DNA of 64,000 nucleotides. It comes from Meconema thalassinum. Its lineage: Eukaryota > Arthropoda > Insecta > Orthoptera > Tettigoniidae. The first letter of the stretch is position 1; every line of letters starts with the position of its first letter. The position numbers were made by a program, and so were the translations under genes. Of the stretch, positions 41,345-52,325 are shown one piece after another. The notes below the pieces were generated by a model. That model was not told the DNA's origin and searched no databases. It saw only the letters and a program-made list of their open reading frames with translations. The stretch lies in assembly GCA_946902985.2 (NCBI GenBank), contig OX336388.2, forward strand, positions 289,022,526 through 289,086,525, written 5' to 3'.

Positions 41345-44300
41345 TTATTTACTAGCTGAAGCACCCGTGCTTCGCTACGCGTCATAAATAAATTAAAATG
41401 TGAAGGTGACAGTTAAAACAGGGGATAGGCGAGGTGCTGCGCAGTGGGAGATTAAGGATGGAACATTTTGTCCAACTACACCGCTCGGCGTGGAGCGTGT
41501 TTTATAGCACAAATTTAGGTTTTACTCGCTAACGGTTGTAGATACCTTTCGGATAGAAAATGTAATTTTAAACCTCGTACATGCCATCAAAAGTTTGCTA
41601 TTACTTAGCGTTCTCTTTTTATTTGAAATGGAAATATGAAAGTTTGAAACCAAAGGGTGTAGTGAAGTCACTAAAATGGTCGCCATCTTTAAATAGTGCA
41701 AAGTATTGAAAACAAAAGTAACCTATATGTTAACCAGGTAAATCAGCTACTTCCATGTAAAATTCATGTAAATCGGACCAGTGGTACTTGCGTGATTGAG
41801 TAATACACAGACACACACCATCTCATTTTTAGCCTCGCTTCGCTCGCGTCATAGTCGTGTCATATTGTTATTCAATGAAATGCAGGTTTAACCCCGTTAA
41901 CACCCCTTTAGAACCTGAATATCCAAAAATCCCTCCTTAGTAGACGTTTTCGACACACAACAAACATATCCCCAAAATATCATTCTGCTAACATTAATAG
42001 TTTGGGTTGGTCGATGAGAGTAAACATACAAAAATCCTTCCTTAGTGGACGTTTTTCTTCCAGAATTTCACCCCTCCCCATAGGCCCCTTAAATTGGATT
42101 TATGAAAAAAAACGGTCGAACACCTATTTATTTTATTTATTTATTTATTTTTAAGCTGATTGATTTCCTCCGAGTTTCAAACTCCTCGCCTATGTCGTTT
42201 AAGAGATACACGCTCCGTTAGGAATCTTTCAACCCCCACTTTTCATCCCTTTCACCTCATAATATACACTAAATCGAAAAACCATTAGACATGTGTCAGC
42301 TTATTTTAATTGATTAGTATATATGCCAAGTATCACATCCCCAAATGAAACCACTCTTGAGATATTGTTATTCAATGAAATGCACGTTTACCTCCTTAAC
42401 ACCTATTTAGAACATGACTATTCAAAACTCTTTCCTTAGTGGACGTTTTCGACAAACAACGAACATATCCCCAAAATTTCATGTTTCTAACTTCAATAAT
42501 TTTGGCTTGGCGATGATGAGTGAGTGAGTGAGTCAGGACATTTTCTTTCATTTATTTTTGATAATTTCACCCCTCCCCATGAACCCTTGAAATTGGATTT
42601 ATGAAACAAACGGTCGAACACCTATTTACTTATTTAAAGCTGTTTTCGCCCTGAGTTTGATGAGTAAGTGAGTCAATCAGTTAGGACACTTTCTATCCTG
42701 TTTTCTTCCCCCAGAATTTCACCCCTCTCCAAGGGCCCCTTAAATTGGATTTATGAAAAAACGGTCGAACACCTATTTACTTGTATTTTAAGCTGTTTTT
42801 CCCGCCGAATTTCAAACTTCTCGCCTATGTCGTTTAAGAGATACACACTCCGTTAAGGATCCCTCAACCCCTAATTTTCATCCCTTTCACCTCATAATAT
42901 ACACAGCATCGATAAACCCTTAGATATTATATGTCTGCTTATTTTTAATGATTAGTTTATATGCCGAGTATCACATCCACAAAGGAACCACTCGTGAGAT
43001 ATTGTTATTCAATGAAATGCAGGTTTAAACCCCTTAAGACCCCTTTAGAGCCTGAATATCCAAAAATCCTCCCTTAGTGTACGGTTTTGACATACAATGA
43101 ACATATCCCCAAAATGCCATGTTTTCAACTTCAATATTTTTGACTGGGCGATGATGAGTGAGTAAATGAGGCAGGACATTTTCTTTCATTTGTTTTTCTT
43201 CAGAATTTCACCTTTCCCGATGAACCCCTTCAATTTGATTGATTTAAAAAACTGTCGAATAGCTATTTACTTACTTTAAAGCAGTTTTTTCCCCTGAGTT
43301 TGATGAGTGAGTCAGTCAGTCAATCAGTTAGGACACTATCTTTCCTGTTCTCCTCCCCCCACCGCAGAATTTCACCCCTCCCCATGGGCCCCTTAAATTG
43401 GATTTATGAAAAAACGGTCAAACACATATTTACTTATTTTTATGCTGATTTTCTTCCCGCTAAGTTTCAAATTCCTCGCCTATGTCGTTTAAGAGATACA
43501 CGCTCCGTTAGGAATCTTTCAATCCCTACTTTTCACCCCTTTCACCTCATAATATACACCACATCGAAAAACCCTCAGAAAAGTGTCTTCTTACTTTTTA
43601 ATGATGAGTTTATATGCCGTGTATCACATCCCCCAATGAAATCAATCGGGAGATATTGTTATTCAATTAAATGCAGGTTTAACCCCCTTAAGACCCCTTT
43701 TGAATAACCGAAAATCCTCCCTTAGTAGACGGTTTTGACATACAAAGAACATATCCCCAAACTGTTATGTTTCTAACTTCAATAATTTTGGCTGGGCGTT
43801 GATGAGTGAGTGAGTGAGTGAGTGAGTGAGTGAGTGAGTTAGTCAGGACATTTTCTTTCAATTTTCTTTTTTCAGAATTTCACCCCTCCCCATGAACCCC
43901 TTAAATTTGATTTATGAAAAAAAACTGTCGAACAGCTATTTACTTATTTTAAGGCAGTTTCTCCCCCTGAGTTTGATGAGTGAGTCAGTCAGATAATCAG
44001 TTAGGACACATTCTTTCCTATTCCCCCCCCCCCCCCCGGAATGTCACCCCTCCCCATGGGCCCCTTAAATTTGATTTATGAATAAACGGTCAAACACATA
44101 TTTACTTATTTTTTATGCTGATTTTTTCCCGCTGAGTTTCAAACTCCTCGCCTATGTCGTTTAAGAGATACACGCTCCGTTAGGAATCTTTCAATCCCCA
44201 CTTTTCACCCCCTTCACCTCATAATATACGCCAAATCGAAAAACCCTCAGACTCGTGTCTTCTTATTTTTAATGATGAGTTTATGTGTCGAGTATCACAT

Positions 44301-44525
44301 CACCAAATGAAACCAATCGGGAGAAATTGCTATTCAATGAAATGCAGGTCTACCCCCTTAACACCCCTTTAGAACCTGAATATACAAAAATCCTCTCTTA
44401 GTGGGCATTTGCGGCCCTTGGGGAAGCAGCATACCAAATTTCATTCCAATCCGTTCGGTGGTTTCTGTGATTTCGTGATGAATGAATGAGTGAGTGAGTG
44501 GTATTTGACAAATATATAGTAGAAG
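41345..44525. repeat. Composite repeat with about 650-bp tandem units
   Basis: It starts near 'CTAGCTGAAGCACCCGTGC' and ends near 'AAATATATAGTAGAAGAT'. The interior is a tandem array in which 'CCTATGTCGTTTAAGAGATA' recurs at about 42,190, 42,824, 43,476 and 44,152 (period 634-676 bp). Half-units with 'AATTTCACCCCTCCCC' recur inside each. (GAGT)n tracts of variable length mark the unit joins (e.g. 43,804-43,838). No ORF spans a unit. Central tandem arrays are known in non-autonomous Helentron/DINE-like elements, but the class here is not established. Confidence 0.7.
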
Positions 44526-44904
44526 ATAGGGTCAAGTCTTTGTTATGCTAAACTTGGTTGACAGTGCTGTGTGAGTAGTTGAGTAACTAACGGGATTTCA
44601 AGTAAAGATCCTCATTTTCTATACCGGTAGTGCAGAGCGCAACTGACATCCAGTCGGCCGTGTCTCGACCTGAGCTATGTTGCCATGGAAACTATCGGCC
44701 TTGCCATTCCTTCATGAGTATATTTGATGATTTGACAAGCTGTACCCGGCATGCGTTGCAATGCCAATCAAAGAAAGTGTTGGCGTTGAAATTCTGTTTC
44801 TTGAAGTACTTTTGGATACACAACATGTTAACTGCCTCTAAGCCATCGTAAAATGGATTTTCTAATTTAGAACCATTCGTGGGAGCGTGCGCAACAACTT
44901 TCAA
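44526..44904. other. Unassigned, with an X-box-like site
   Basis: No gene was recognised. GTTGCCATGGAAAC at 44679-44692 closely matches the RFX X-box consensus. Confidence 0.4.
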
Positions 44905-47010
44905 AAGTTTCAACGCTGTCAGTCATTTGTTGAATCTACTCGTACGCTACCTATTGTGAAATGGATTTACTAAGTCGAAACCCTTCCCTGGCGTGTACAC
45001 AATAACTCATCAATGATTCATCGCAATCGGATGAATGGTATATGCACGTATACGGGGTTTTGTTTAAACGATTCGTGCGCTGTCACTCATTTGTTGAATC
45101 TACTCGTGCGCTACCTATTGAGAAATGTATTACTAAGTCGAAGCCATGCCCTGGCGTGTACACAATAACTCATCAAGGTTTCATCGCAATCAAAGAATGT
45201 TATATGAACGCAATAGGGGATTTTGTTGAAACGCTTCGCACGCCGTCACCCATTTGTTGCATCTACTCTTGCGCTACTTATTGTGAAATGGATTTACTAA
45301 GTCCTCTTCCCTGGCGGGTACACAATAACTGATCAATGTTTCATCGCAATCGGACGAATAGTATATGAACGCATACCTGATTTTGTTTAAACGATTCGCG
45401 CTCCGTCACTCATTTGTTGAATCTACTCGTGCGCTACCTACTGTAAAATGTATTTACTAAGTTAGAAACCGTCACGTAAGTGTCCACAACATCTCACCCA
45501 AGTTTCATCGCTATCGGACAAATGGGATATGAAGACATAGGGGACTGTATTGAAACGCTCCGCGTGTCGTCGTTCATTTGTCGAATCTACTCGTGTGCTA
45601 CCTACTGTGAAATGTATATACTAAGCCAGAAACCTTCCTTGGAGTGTCCACCAAATTTCTCCCAAGTTTCACCGCTAACGGCAGAATGGTATATGACCTT
45701 ATACGGGACTTTGTTGAAACGCTTCGCGCGTCGTCCCTCATTTGTTGAATCAACTTGTGCGCTGCATATTGTATAGTGGATTTACGAAGCCAGAATTTTT
45801 CCATGACATGTACACAACATCTCACCCAAGTTTCATAGCTACGGACGAATGGTACATGAATGCATACGGGACTTGGTTGAAACGCTTCGCGTGTCGTCGC
45901 CCATTATGTAGTTACAATATTGCGCTACATATTGTAATATGGATGTACTCAGCCAGAAACCTTCCCTGGTGTGTACACAACATCTCACCCAAGTTTCATC
46001 GCAATCGGATGAATGGTATGTGAACGTATACGGGACGTTGTCGAAACGCTTCGCGCGTAGTCACTCATTTGTTGAATATAAACGTGCGCTTCGTATTGTA
46101 AAATGGATTTACTTAGCCAGACACCTTTCCTGGAGTGTACACAACAATTCACCAAACATTTATCACTATCAGACGACTGGTATATGACTTTATACGGGAC
46201 TTTGTTGAAACGCTTCGCGTGTCATCGCTCATTTGTTGAATCTACTGGTGCGATACCTATTGTAAAATGTATGTACTAAGCCAGAAACCTTCCCTGGAGT
46301 GTACACAACATCTCACCCAAGTTTCATCGCTATCGGATGAATGGTATATGAAATTATATGGGACTTTCTTGAAACGCTTCGCGCGCCGTTGCTCATTTGT
46401 TGATTATACTCGTGCTCTACCTATTTTTAAAGGGATTTACTAAGCTAGAAACCTTCCCTGGAGTGCACACAAAATCTCGGCCTAGTTTCATCGCCATCGG
46501 ACGAATGGTATATGAACGCAAACGTGACTTTGTTGAAATGCTTCGCGCGTCGTAGCTCATTTGTTGAATGTACTCGTGCGCTGCCTATTGTAAAGTGGAT
46601 GTACTAAGCCAGAAAATTTCCCTGCAGTGTACACAACATTTTACGCAAGTTTCATAGCTATCGGACGAATGGAATATGAATGCATACGGGACTTTGTTGA
46701 AACGCATTGCGTGTCGTCGCTCATTTGTTGAATCTACTTGTGCGCTATCTACTGTGAAATGTATTCACTAATTTTGAAACCTTCGCGTAAGTGTACACAA
46801 CATCTCACCCAAGTTTCATCGCAATCGGACGAATGGTATATGAACACATACGGGACTTGTTTGAAACGCTTCGCGCATCGTCACTCATTTGTTGAATCTA
46901 CGCGTGCGCTACCTATTGTAAAATGGATTTACTAAGTCAGAAACCTTCCTTAGAGTGTACTCAACATCTCACCCAAGTTTCATCGCAATCGGTTGAGTGG
47001 TATATGAATG
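44905..47010. repeat. Satellite-like array of about 163-bp units
   Basis: About 13 head-to-tail units are recognised by the recurring 'CTCATTTGTTGAATCTACTC', 'GTACACAACATCTCACCCAA' and 'TTTCATCGCAATCGGA'. Spacing is about 158-166 bp. Units diverge by about 10-20% by eye. Short open frames in each unit encode similar peptides only because the DNA repeats. The array ends in 'TTTTTATATATATAGATAG', a typical retroposon-like end. Confidence 0.9.
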
Positions 47011-47235
47011 CATAGGAGACATACACACCCACAGACAAACTATCACGAAAGATTGATTTTTATATATATAGATAGATAGATTAGCCTGCGCTTGACTGCA
47101 AAAGGGCCGAAATCAGAAGAATGAGAAAGACTATCGAGAATTCATGTAGCCAGCGGTTCCTTCTGGGTCCTAAACTATGTGTATGCAAAATTTGGTTGAG
47201 ATTGGTGGAACGGTGTATATTTGTATACGGAACCA

Positions 47236-47271
47236 ACCCACCCACCCACCCACCCATCCACCCACCCACCC
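47236..47271. repeat. (CCCA)n microsatellite
   Basis: Tandem CCCA with one CCAT variant unit. Confidence 0.9.
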
Positions 47272-47344
47272 ACATACATACAGACTTTCACTTTTATATA
47301 TAAGATTTAGCGTTTATAAACATGTTGGCAAAATTACAAATTAA

Positions 47345-47582
47345 TGTCCATACCACGAATATAGTCTATTGATCCCTCCGTCATCACCAGGAACTCTGTT
47401 GGATCGTCAGGGAAGGCTCAGAGGGGACATTCCTGAACCACATGCTGAACATTCCCCTTTCCAGCGCCACAATCACAACTTGGAGAATATCTTATCTTCC
47501 ACTTGTGCAGAGAATCAGCACACCTGCCAGTGTTGGACATTATACGGTTAAGAACTGACCAGATCTTCAACACTGTCGAAGG
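47345..47582 (-). pseudogene. Jockey-like LINE C-terminal scrap
   Basis: The minus strand encodes 'VLNRIMSNTGRCADSLHKWK' and 'CDCGAGKGNVQHVVQECPL', the zinc-type motif of Jockey-like pol. It is truncated directly at SINE-A copy 7. Confidence 0.8.
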
Positions 47583-48100
47583 TGGCTTCGGTAGCCTAGT
47601 TGGTACCATGCTGAGCTTCTATGCCCAAGGTCGCTGGTTCAAACCCGGCAAAAGTTATCGAATTTTTTAAGAGCTATAAAAATCCCTTAGTATGCCTTCC
47701 TTCGGAGGGGAAGTAAAGCCGGCGTTCCCATGTCATAGATTTATGGCATGTTAAAGAACCTTCCACTAATTAGCCTGCACCTGTGTGAAGCTAAATTATA
47801 CTATACGTTAAACATTTGACAAACGCTCTTAGGTTCCTACGTTCGTCACCAGGAGCCGACTGTGGTGGCGTCCGGTAACCAAGCTCTGAACTAGTAGTCG
47901 TTGACTGTGGTGTTTGGCGGCAAAAGTAGGATTTACTTGCAAAAAAACCAATGTCTGCAGTCCTTACTTGGATTGAAAACAGAAACACACACTAATACAG
48001 TCACCACAATTAACACCGGTTATCAGACAGATTCTACACACACCCAATCTACACGGGGCTACATGAACGCGTTGTCGCAGCCCCTAAACCAACCAACCAA
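47583..48100 (+). mobile_element. SINE-A copy 7
   Basis: Full-length, with B-box-like GGTTCAAACCC and the tail CCTAAACCAACCAACC. Confidence 0.85.
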
Positions 48101-48651
48101 CACCGTCGAGCATAAACAATGTTATTATAATCAGAACAATTGTACAAAGGAAAATATGAGTTTTATCGAATAAGATTCACACATTAATGAGTGTTCCTTT
48201 ATCTATTGCATATTTAAATGGATCTGTGAAGTGCCAGTAAGAACAAGGACAGGATATCTCCCTTTCAACAAGCCTTTACGTAATTTCGGCGAAGTTATTG
48301 GTTAGTTTGACCACAGACAAACACAATGGGACATGTTCAGTAGTGGGTGTGAGAGGAGGCTTAATTGTCGGGACACAGCTTGATCTGCTGGAGCGGAGAG
48401 CATCAATTAGTTTAATCAGAATGTGTGCATGTCCCAGACAAGGTAAACTGTAGCTTCGAGCACTGCTTCCTAGCCCATAGCAGCCAAAGGCATGCCAACA
48501 ATGACAGGCATCTCTAAGGGTTCACCAGCTGAACAATGAAGGCCTCCTCACAAACGTTCCATCTGACCTTTACGAAATAACACAAAGAAAGGGCGTAACG
48601 TTTCATTTATTCTGGTAGTGGAGTAACACTGTTAACAATCAGTATCAATGG
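48101..48651. other. No recognisable feature
   Basis: About 550 bp with no recognised domain or repeat. Confidence 0.4.
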
Positions 48652-48790
48652 TTAATAGGCAACCTCTTACTTTATGCGGATGACATGGCAATAGGTTCAG
48701 AAAACATAGAAGAGCTCCAAGAGGTCCTCAACAGGCTCACATCATGCACATAAAGAAATGGCCTACAAATTAACCACAGCAAAACCAAAC
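48652..48790 (+). pseudogene. Reverse transcriptase scrap with YADD motif
   Basis: The frame reads LLLYADDMAIGSENIEELQ and continues, across a stop near 48,753, into 'NGLQINHSKTK'. YADD is the RT catalytic motif (C), and 'GLxINxxKTK' is motif D/E-like. Only about 45 codons remain. Confidence 0.85.
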
Positions 48791-48902
48791 AGACGAAAAT
48801 CTAAAAATCAAAAAAATCTTAAATTTAAAATGTAAAATCTAAAATCTTTAAATGAGGTTTCTGCTGGTTATGACAACACGTTTATGATTTTAGTCAATGT
48901 TG

Positions 48903-49192
48903 ATGTGTGGTATCCAATTACTGCTGACTTTGCATATTCATCACCCATTGTCTTGATCAACACCTTGGGGTTTCAAATTACTGCAGCGTTAGTCGTAGCA
49001 ATAGAACTGTGCGCTCCCTGCCATGTCAGCAATATGACACCGGAAGGAACACCTGTGTAATATCCAATGACTGCTAACTTTGTATAATCACCCATTGTCT
49101 TAATGAACACGTCGGGTTTCAAATTACTGCAGCTTAGTCATAGCAACAGAACCGTGTGCTCTCTGCCATGTCTGTAATATGACACAGGAAAT
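48903..49192 (+). repeat. Tandem duplication of about 145 bp
   Basis: Two copies (about 48,903-49,045 and 49,046-49,192) share 'CACCCATTGTCTT', 'TTTCAAATTACTGCAGC' and 'CTGCCATGTC...AATATGACAC'. They differ at perhaps 15% of positions. Non-coding. Confidence 0.8.
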
Positions 49193-50880
49193 AACAAGAC
49201 GTCTTACTGTACATCCATCTCCTCAGTTTTAACATCTTAAGAACAAGTATTATTCTCTTTCAACTACAAATGACTCGTTAGAACACATCCATCCACCAAG
49301 TTAGATCCCTTGACCTGCTCTCAAATGGCATGTGCCTCGTGTACTAGGGTGTGTGCATTAGCCCTAACCTAACGTTACGTAATAACTAAACAGAATGTGA
49401 CTTGTTAGCTCTTATCATGCATGTGCACAGGTGAACACTTGTGTGTTAGGTCATATTACACATGAACTTACATTTTCTCACGTAAGTGCATTTCTCTGTT
49501 CCACAAGATACAAATTTGATTACTGGATTGTATCCTGCACTGTTTATGCGATATAGCTTTGCCAGGTAGTTCTCTACATATAGCAATTTTACCACTGCTC
49601 TACCTAAGCCTTTTGCTCTTTTGGCTTTCTTACAGTCTAGTGTGTGATAGACAGCATTAACTGTATATCAAACCCAGTTCACCTTTGTATTTGTAATCCA
49701 AGTAATAATTTGAAAAGACACAAATGTAATCAGTTTTAAACGTTATCTCTGTTTTGTTTTGTTTAATATGTTTATGACATGCATATTAACCTGAAATCGA
49801 ACCCCTGGTGAAAGGCTAACAGCTTAACCACTGCACCACTATGCCCTTGTTTCTAAGTTCAACTTGTTCTAGGCCTCAGACCTGGAAATCGAGTTAAGAT
49901 CACCAGTACAAGAGCTAAAAGTGCTTACCACTGCAACACAAAAAAAAAAAAAAAAATGGATAGCTGGTAACATTAGACAACTGGAAATGATTATATTTCT
50001 GTTAGCAATGCATTCTGTCATCAGCCTACTGTCTGAGCACTGACAGCAACACAGTTTAGTTTACAACAAGCGAGTGTGTGTGTGTGTGTGTATAGATTAT
50101 TAGCCTCAAGTATTTAAAGCTTGTTGTGTGTAGCGACCATTTTGTCTCGGTAACCACTGAGCATTTTTGTGTTTTAGCTATTATCTTTAACCAATCAATT
50201 AAAGATAGTCTACTCTTAATTCTTGATAAATCAGAGTTTGCGTACACCGTTTCTCATTTATTAACCCACACCTGCAACCTATACTCTCTCTATACTGCAG
50301 TTTGATCTGAAAACAAGTTTCAATGGTAAAAGACTTGTCAGTCACCTACACTAATTCTTTCTCTACCTTGCTATGTTTCATCACACATGTTCGTATCCAA
50401 TTATTAGTTTATAAAATCTCAGGTCAATGACCTTAATGTATTGGGTATTTTGGGTAAATTCCTTGACCATGGAAAAGGGTTAACCATTCTGAGTCCCATG
50501 ACACCTCACTTAACCCTCTCTGAATATTAGTTAGCGAGATATTAACAAAAGTGTAGTTAAGCCCTTTTGACAAAAAATAAATAATACATTCAAAAAAAAA
50601 AGAATGTCACCTCAAGTCCAACGACCTCTCATACAAGTCCCTAGCCTTATTGGTTCATGAAATATTCAAAAAGCTAATGACCTATTAGTTTTGGATCTTT
50701 TGGTATTTAAAAAAAATTACTCATCTATAAATCTGTATTCAAAAAGCCCGCCCTCTTACAAAAACCCTCCAAGTGCACATGTGTAAAAACAAAACAAACA
50801 AAAAACATGTTAATTCATAGTAGCGATCGGCTCTTCGCTTGCGTTTCATGTGGAACAACGTTTAATTTCATTATAGCATT
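49193..50880. other. Largely unassigned; minor repeats
   Basis: It contains a minus-strand tRNA-like SINE scrap at about 49,795-49,870 (B-box GGTTCGATTTC), an A17 run near 49,940-49,956, and (TG)n at 50,076-50,093. No gene was recognised. Confidence 0.5.
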
Positions 50881-51038
50881 AGGGACCAGTCCAAAGGGAC
50901 CGGTCTAAAGGGATTAGTCAAAAAGGACCCGTCAACAATGACCCGTCCACAGGGACTCGTCCACAAGGATCCGTCAACAATGACCCGTCCACAGGGTCCC
51001 GTCCACAGGGACTCGTCCACAGGGACCCATTCACAGGG
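50881..51038. repeat. 15-bp minisatellite
   Basis: About ten diverged copies of a unit close to GGGACTCGTCCACA, degrading toward the left end. It ends 20 bp before the duplicated promoter-like element of the gene at 51,252. Confidence 0.9.
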
Positions 51039-51058
51039 GCCTGCGTGTGCGTGCAAGT

Positions 51059-51162
51059 GAACATACGATTACGTCAGCAAATCATCTCACCTGGTTTCAA
51101 ATTTAGCCACTACGGCGCGTGCAACACACAGGAAGTGCGTGGGAACATACGATTACGTCAGC
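51059..51162 (+). promoter_or_regulatory. Duplicated CRE-like element upstream of the small gene
   Basis: GAACATACGATTACGTCAGC occurs identically at 51059-51078 and 51143-51162, 84 bp apart, with partial similarity in the flanking GTGCGTG sequence. The core ATTACGTCA is a CRE/ATF-like site. Its place just upstream of, or within, exon 1 suggests a regulatory role, not tested. Confidence 0.5.
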
Positions 51163-51251
51163 GAAACATGAAGTCACTTGTCTGTTGTATGAGTATCAGT
51201 TTAGTAGTGACATCAAGCAGCGAAAGACGTTGACTTACACAATCCATTATT

Positions 51252-51678
51252 ATGGTAAGTTTTTTTCTTATCATCATGGAAATCTCCTTATTAGAATAAA
51301 ATGTTATAGTGGTTCTGGTCACTTAGCTAAACTGTAATAGATATGATTCTTTTTGTTTCTTTATAGGCTCCTGCAATAAATATTCTCAATGCTATGGGGG
51401 CAGAACTGCTGATTAGAGAGGAAAAAAAGCTCACTGAATTACCAATGCATACTCTTTTCCGTATCATTAACATTCAAAAAGTGGACACAATGTATAGTGA
51501 ACGTGTACTATGTGTTAGTGAAAATTTTCAGACATTCCTTCCTACACGTTTTAATGATATGTCAGAAAGTGTGCTTGAGGAATTAAATCATGGTGGACAT
51601 TCTCTATATCTAATTTATGAGGGTATAAAAAACAATAGATGTATTGAACATTCTGTCTTTGAAGTTAGGTTAGGCTAG
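51252..51678 (+). CDS. Two-exon gene for a 104-residue unrecognised protein
   Basis: The start codon ATG (51252-51254) is the last codon of exon 1 and is followed directly by a consensus donor (ATG|GTAAGT). A 112-nt intron ends in a T-rich tract and TTTATAG at 51366. Exon 2 (51367-51678) reads on in frame with no stop for 103 codons to TAG. The protein starts MAPAINILNAMGAELL. A central part 'FRIINIQKVDTMYSERVL' and 'FQTFLPTRFND' is predicted mixed beta/alpha. The 'T.Y.ER...FLP.RF' pattern resembles small arthropod proteins of uncharacterised, often mobile-element-linked, families with an OB-like look; I cannot name it. The last five codons come from a TTAGG-like repeat, so the native C-terminus may have been replaced. 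It could be a host gene, a domesticated gene or a cargo gene of a mobile element. Confidence 0.6.
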
Positions 51679-51712
51679 GTTAGGTAAGGTGGGATTTGGT
51701 TAGGTTAGGTAT
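51664..51712 (+). repeat. Degenerate TTAGG-like repeats
   Basis: About seven TTAGG-related pentamers overlap the end of the small gene. TTAGG is the insect telomere unit, but scattered 'GTTAGGTTAGG' strings are also common dispersed repeats, so no telomere is claimed. Confidence 0.7.
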
Positions 51713-51714
51713 GA

Positions 51715-51875
51715 ATCAAAAGCCAACTCCTGTCAGTTTTGCCTCACAAGGTTGAGTGAACCCCATTCCATCCCTCAGCCTAGAATTACATTTCTTGACA
51801 GAGCCAGGACTCGAACCCGAGCCTCCACAGTAACAGCTAAAAATGCTAGCCACTACACCATAAAGTGGGGCAATA
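51715..51875 (-). mobile_element. SINE fragment (minus strand)
   Basis: A tRNA-like head on the minus strand with B-box GGTTCGAGTCC, then 'GGAATGGGGTTCACTCAACC', like the SINE-F/SINE-B middle region. Truncated. Confidence 0.65.
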
Positions 51876-51899
51876 TAAGGCTGGTCTTGATTGTACATG

Positions 51900-52164
51900 A
51901 TCAATCAATAATTACCTAATAATAATAATAAATATTCCATTTAGCAACTACATAGCCGACCTCTCCCTGGGTTATTTTACATGCCTACATCGTATGACAT
52001 GCGTGTGTTAATTTTTGCCAACATTCAAAAATCACTTACCACGACCAAGAGCGAATCTGCAAGCTTGGGGTTAGTAGTCCGACACGATAACCACTCACCC
52101 ACCGTGGCAAGCTATCAATCAATAATTACCTAATAATAATAATAAATATTCCATTTAGCGACTA
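51900..52164 (-). mobile_element. SINE-C fragment between 51-bp direct repeats
   Basis: The 51-bp segment at 51900-51950 recurs with one mismatch at 52114-52164 (start ATCAATCAATAATTACC, end near TTTAGC(A/G)ACTA). Between them lie a SINE-C head fragment (minus strand, about 51,985-52,112) and about 35 bp of other sequence. Confidence 0.8.
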
Positions 52165-52209
52165 GACGGTCGAACTCCCCCTGTGACATAATTCACGGTC
52201 TCAGTGTAT

Positions 52210-52323
52210 GGCGGCCATCTTGCGCATTAGCCCTTGTGCCAGCTCTGCCTGACCCCTCCATAAGAATAACATAGGGCTTGTTGCGCGCGGCGGCCATCTT
52301 GCGCATTAGCCCCTGTGCCAGCT
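52210..52323 (+). repeat. 35-bp direct repeat containing YY1/Pho-like sites
   Basis: A segment starting GGCGGCCATCTTGCGCATTA occurs at 52210-52244 and 52289-52323 with one mismatch. CGGCCATCTTG matches the YY1/Pleiohomeotic core. It immediately precedes an open frame. Confidence 0.6.
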
Positions 52324-52325
52324 TC

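Noticed and set aside
44905..47010. CRISPR-like regular spacing
   Set aside because: Whole units repeat without unique spacers, in a eukaryotic context; it is a tandem array.
51664..51712. Interstitial or terminal telomere
   Set aside because: The tract is short and degenerate, and similar GTTAGGTTAGG strings are common dispersed repeats in insects.
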